Shown: piece by piece, positions 62,311 through 64,000 of the stretch | How the letters are laid out: every line of letters begins with the position of its first letter | How positions within the stretch are numbered: the stretch's first letter is position 1 | NCBI GenBank assembly: GCA_922989275.2 | Contig: OV277861.1 | Location: 21,792,479-21,856,478 of the forward strand | Origin: Gari tellinella | Taxonomy: Eukaryota > Mollusca > Bivalvia > Cardiida > Psammobiidae | Length of the DNA stretch: 64,000 nt | Direction of reading: 5' to 3' | Position numbers and translations under genes: made by a program | The notes under the pieces: model-generated | Told to the model about the DNA's origin: nothing | Databases searched by the model: none | Seen by the model: only the letters and a program-made list of their open reading frames with translations

Positions 62311-62848
62311 GTCGCTTAATTGCTGGAGAGGGTAGGGGTCACTATTCGATGGGGGTCAATATATTTCAGGAGGGGTCAAAATACTTCATGAGGGGAGTCA
62401 TAGTACTATGACCGGGGGTCAAATTTCGACGTCGAATTATGACCGGGGGGTCATTGTACGATATCGAAAAATGACCGGGGGTCATTCCACGTCGTCGAAT
62501 TATGACCGGGGGGTCTTTTTTCGATGGGGGTCAAAATACTTCGTTACACCGGCAATACCTTTTCATCCACAAGCGCTGCATGTAGCGGGACACCAAATGA
62601 CGTAATTTTCGATGACGATACCGTAAACAACGTCATGTTTTAGCGGAAAATCTATATAACAGAAATACTACAAACTACGGCTCCGCTTGATTTAATGTGT
62701 TTAAAATTGTTATGTGATAAATGTAATCTCACATTCGTGCTCATTACGTATTATTTTTAATAAACTCGTTGACTTCTCGACTTAGCACCACCCATCGCGT
62801 AATAGTAAAGTGTGACTGAGACGATGTACAATGTAGATGTAGACTAAA

Positions 62849-62897
62849 ATTAATATGACGCTCGCCAAGGCTCGCGTCATATTATTTTAGTCAACTA
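62849..62897. repeat. Short inverted repeat
   Basis: GACTAAAATTAATATGACGC pairs with GCGTCATATTATTTTAGTC around CTCGCCAAGGCTC. Confidence 0.75.
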
Positions 62898-62899
62898 GT

Positions 62900-63348
62900 T
62901 TCAATTAAAAATGATAAATAATGAGCACTCATGTAAGATCCTCTATATATGATATAGTGGTGTAATTACCAATACATACCTAATTTCGTGGCACCGACTT
63001 TGGATAAATATTGAATTGAGTTCTTCCACGAAATACTTAGTAGTAGACGTCTAAGTAGGCCTACTTCGTGAAACTTCAATTCTGTCTCTTTGTTACTTAT
63101 TGCAAATTCACTATTATTTTAATATATTAATTTTTAATTAAGGTTTTGTTGTTGTTGTATTTTTTTCCTTCTAAAGTATAAAAATATTGACACCCTGCAT
63201 TGAGAGTCCAAGAGACCCTCCTACCTTGCACTGGATGTTTGTATTTATTTGAAGGAGAGTACCCCTCTACCAAGAATAAAAAGAAGGCATGTTCGTTGTT
63301 TAGATCCCATGCGATGCTTCGCAGAGAATGTAGCGTGATGAAATAAAA
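62900..63348. other. Unassigned AT-rich flank
   Basis: No supported gene; a family M-like GAGAGTCCAAGAGACCCTC motif occurs near 63201. Confidence 0.4.
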
Positions 63349-63356
63349 CTAAGTCA

Positions 63357-63598
63357 GAGCTGCCATTTCTCCGGAATTTTTCCTAAATCTCCGGATTTCC
63401 CCCCAGTTCATGGTAGTTTAAAGCAGACTGAAAGGCGCCCTAAGGCGCATTCTGCTTTACTTACAGCCTGCTTTAAGTAGTCCCATGTCAACAAACCAAG
63501 AAAATGCTATGGGGTAAAGGTACGATTCGTAAAATCGCACTTGAAAAATGCAAATTTGGAAATCTTAGGATTGTTCATGTCAACTTATGGCAGCCCTG
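63357..63598 (+). repeat. Family K hAT-like MITE with 8-bp duplication
   Basis: GAGCTGCCATTTCTCCGG to AACTTATGGCAGCCCTG, flanked by CTAAGTCA at 63349-63356 and 63599-63606. The interior contains a whole family A hairpin and part of a family A end (GCTATGGGGTAAAGG). Confidence 0.85.
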
Positions 63599-63647
63599 CT
63601 AAGTCAATAGTCAGTCTCTCTGTAACAGTAACCATGATCATTCAGCA

Positions 63648-63862
63648 GGGGCCCGTTTCATAAAACTTCGTCCGACAAATGTTGTCGTAAGTAAGATTAT
63701 TAAATTCTCAATCATTATTTATTCCTCCATCTAATCCTTGAAAAGACGATTCCATAGAGATGTCACAAGACAGGATTAGATGGAGAAATCATACTCTAAA
63801 TGTGTTTTAAAGTTTTGACTAACGACCGTTTTTGTCGTACGAAGTTTTATGAAACGGGCACT
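63648..63862. repeat. Family F palindromic MITE
   Basis: GGCCCGTTTCATAAAACTTC to GAAGTTTTATGAAACGGGC, second copy of the element at 2466-2710 with a shortened centre. Confidence 0.8.
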
Positions 63863-64000
63863 AGGCACCAGATTCGTATAATTCGCGACAAAAACCCCGG
63901 TTTTCGGATATTGCGAACAATGTAGATTCAGAAGCCACGTCGATCAAAGTTTGAAAATGTTTTCATCACATGTATATACAAAATGAAAATGAATGAAAAA

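Larger units (their letters stand above)
59407..62552. mobile_element. Ginger1-like DNA transposon, non-autonomous, CCGG-flanked
   Basis: TGTAACGAAGTATTTTGACC starts at 59411 and its exact complement ends at 62548; the inverted ends match perfectly for at least 31 bp. CCGG lies directly outside each end (59407-59410, 62549-62552). TGT...ACA termini with a 4-bp CCGG target-site duplication are the published hallmarks of Ginger1 elements, whose transposase is related to Gypsy integrases. Subterminal arrays of about 31-bp units (AATGACCCCCGGTC, GATGTCGTAG) occur at both ends. No integrase frame was found, so it depends on another copy. It also contains family A, B, C and I fragments. Confidence 0.8.

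Overview
This is a eukaryotic, AT-rich, repeat-saturated window from an animal genome. It holds one recognisable host gene, the centriole-duplication kinase PLK4, on the minus strand. Seventeen coding exons (start codon 52036-52034, stop 13123-13121) join in frame through GT-AG introns into a predicted protein of 1,088 residues. The protein sequence, the intron-rich layout and the repeat types (tandem-unit elements ending in hairpins, a mollusc-type SINE, Ginger1-like, TTAA-type and hAT-like short elements) suggest a marine or freshwater invertebrate, most likely a bivalve mollusc. The species cannot be fixed from the sequence alone.

Layout. 1-13,120 is the 3' flank of PLK4 and holds only repeats: two tandem-unit elements (153-bp and 319-bp units), many palindromic MITEs and two long inverted repeats. 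13,121-52,036 is PLK4; its introns hold about thirty copies of one palindromic TTAA-bounded MITE (called family A here), plus families B, C, D, E, H, I, J, L, M, O, P, a SINE and LINE fragments. 52,037-64,000 is the 5' flank: a short promoter-proximal segment, a tandem array, a decayed LINE with a nested hAT-like MITE, a reverse-oriented copy of the 319-bp-unit element, and a 3.1-kb Ginger1-like DNA transposon flanked by CCGG.

PLK4 shows an N-terminal Ser/Thr kinase domain with all catalytic motifs, a DSGxxT phosphodegron just after the kinase, a long Ser/Thr-rich linker encoded mainly by one 1.1-kb exon, then three polo boxes. No second host gene was recognised.

The most interesting signal is the organisation of the repeats. 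The short palindromic elements share hairpin cores across families whose ends are unrelated, suggesting core modules move between transposon types. Sequence variants in one hairpin arm are usually mirrored in the other arm. The TTAA-bounded elements nest inside one another at TTAA, including at the TTAA in the middle of their own palindrome. Several element ends lie within about 10-25 nt of PLK4 splice donors. Family letters A-P and T1-T7 are local labels used only in this annotation.
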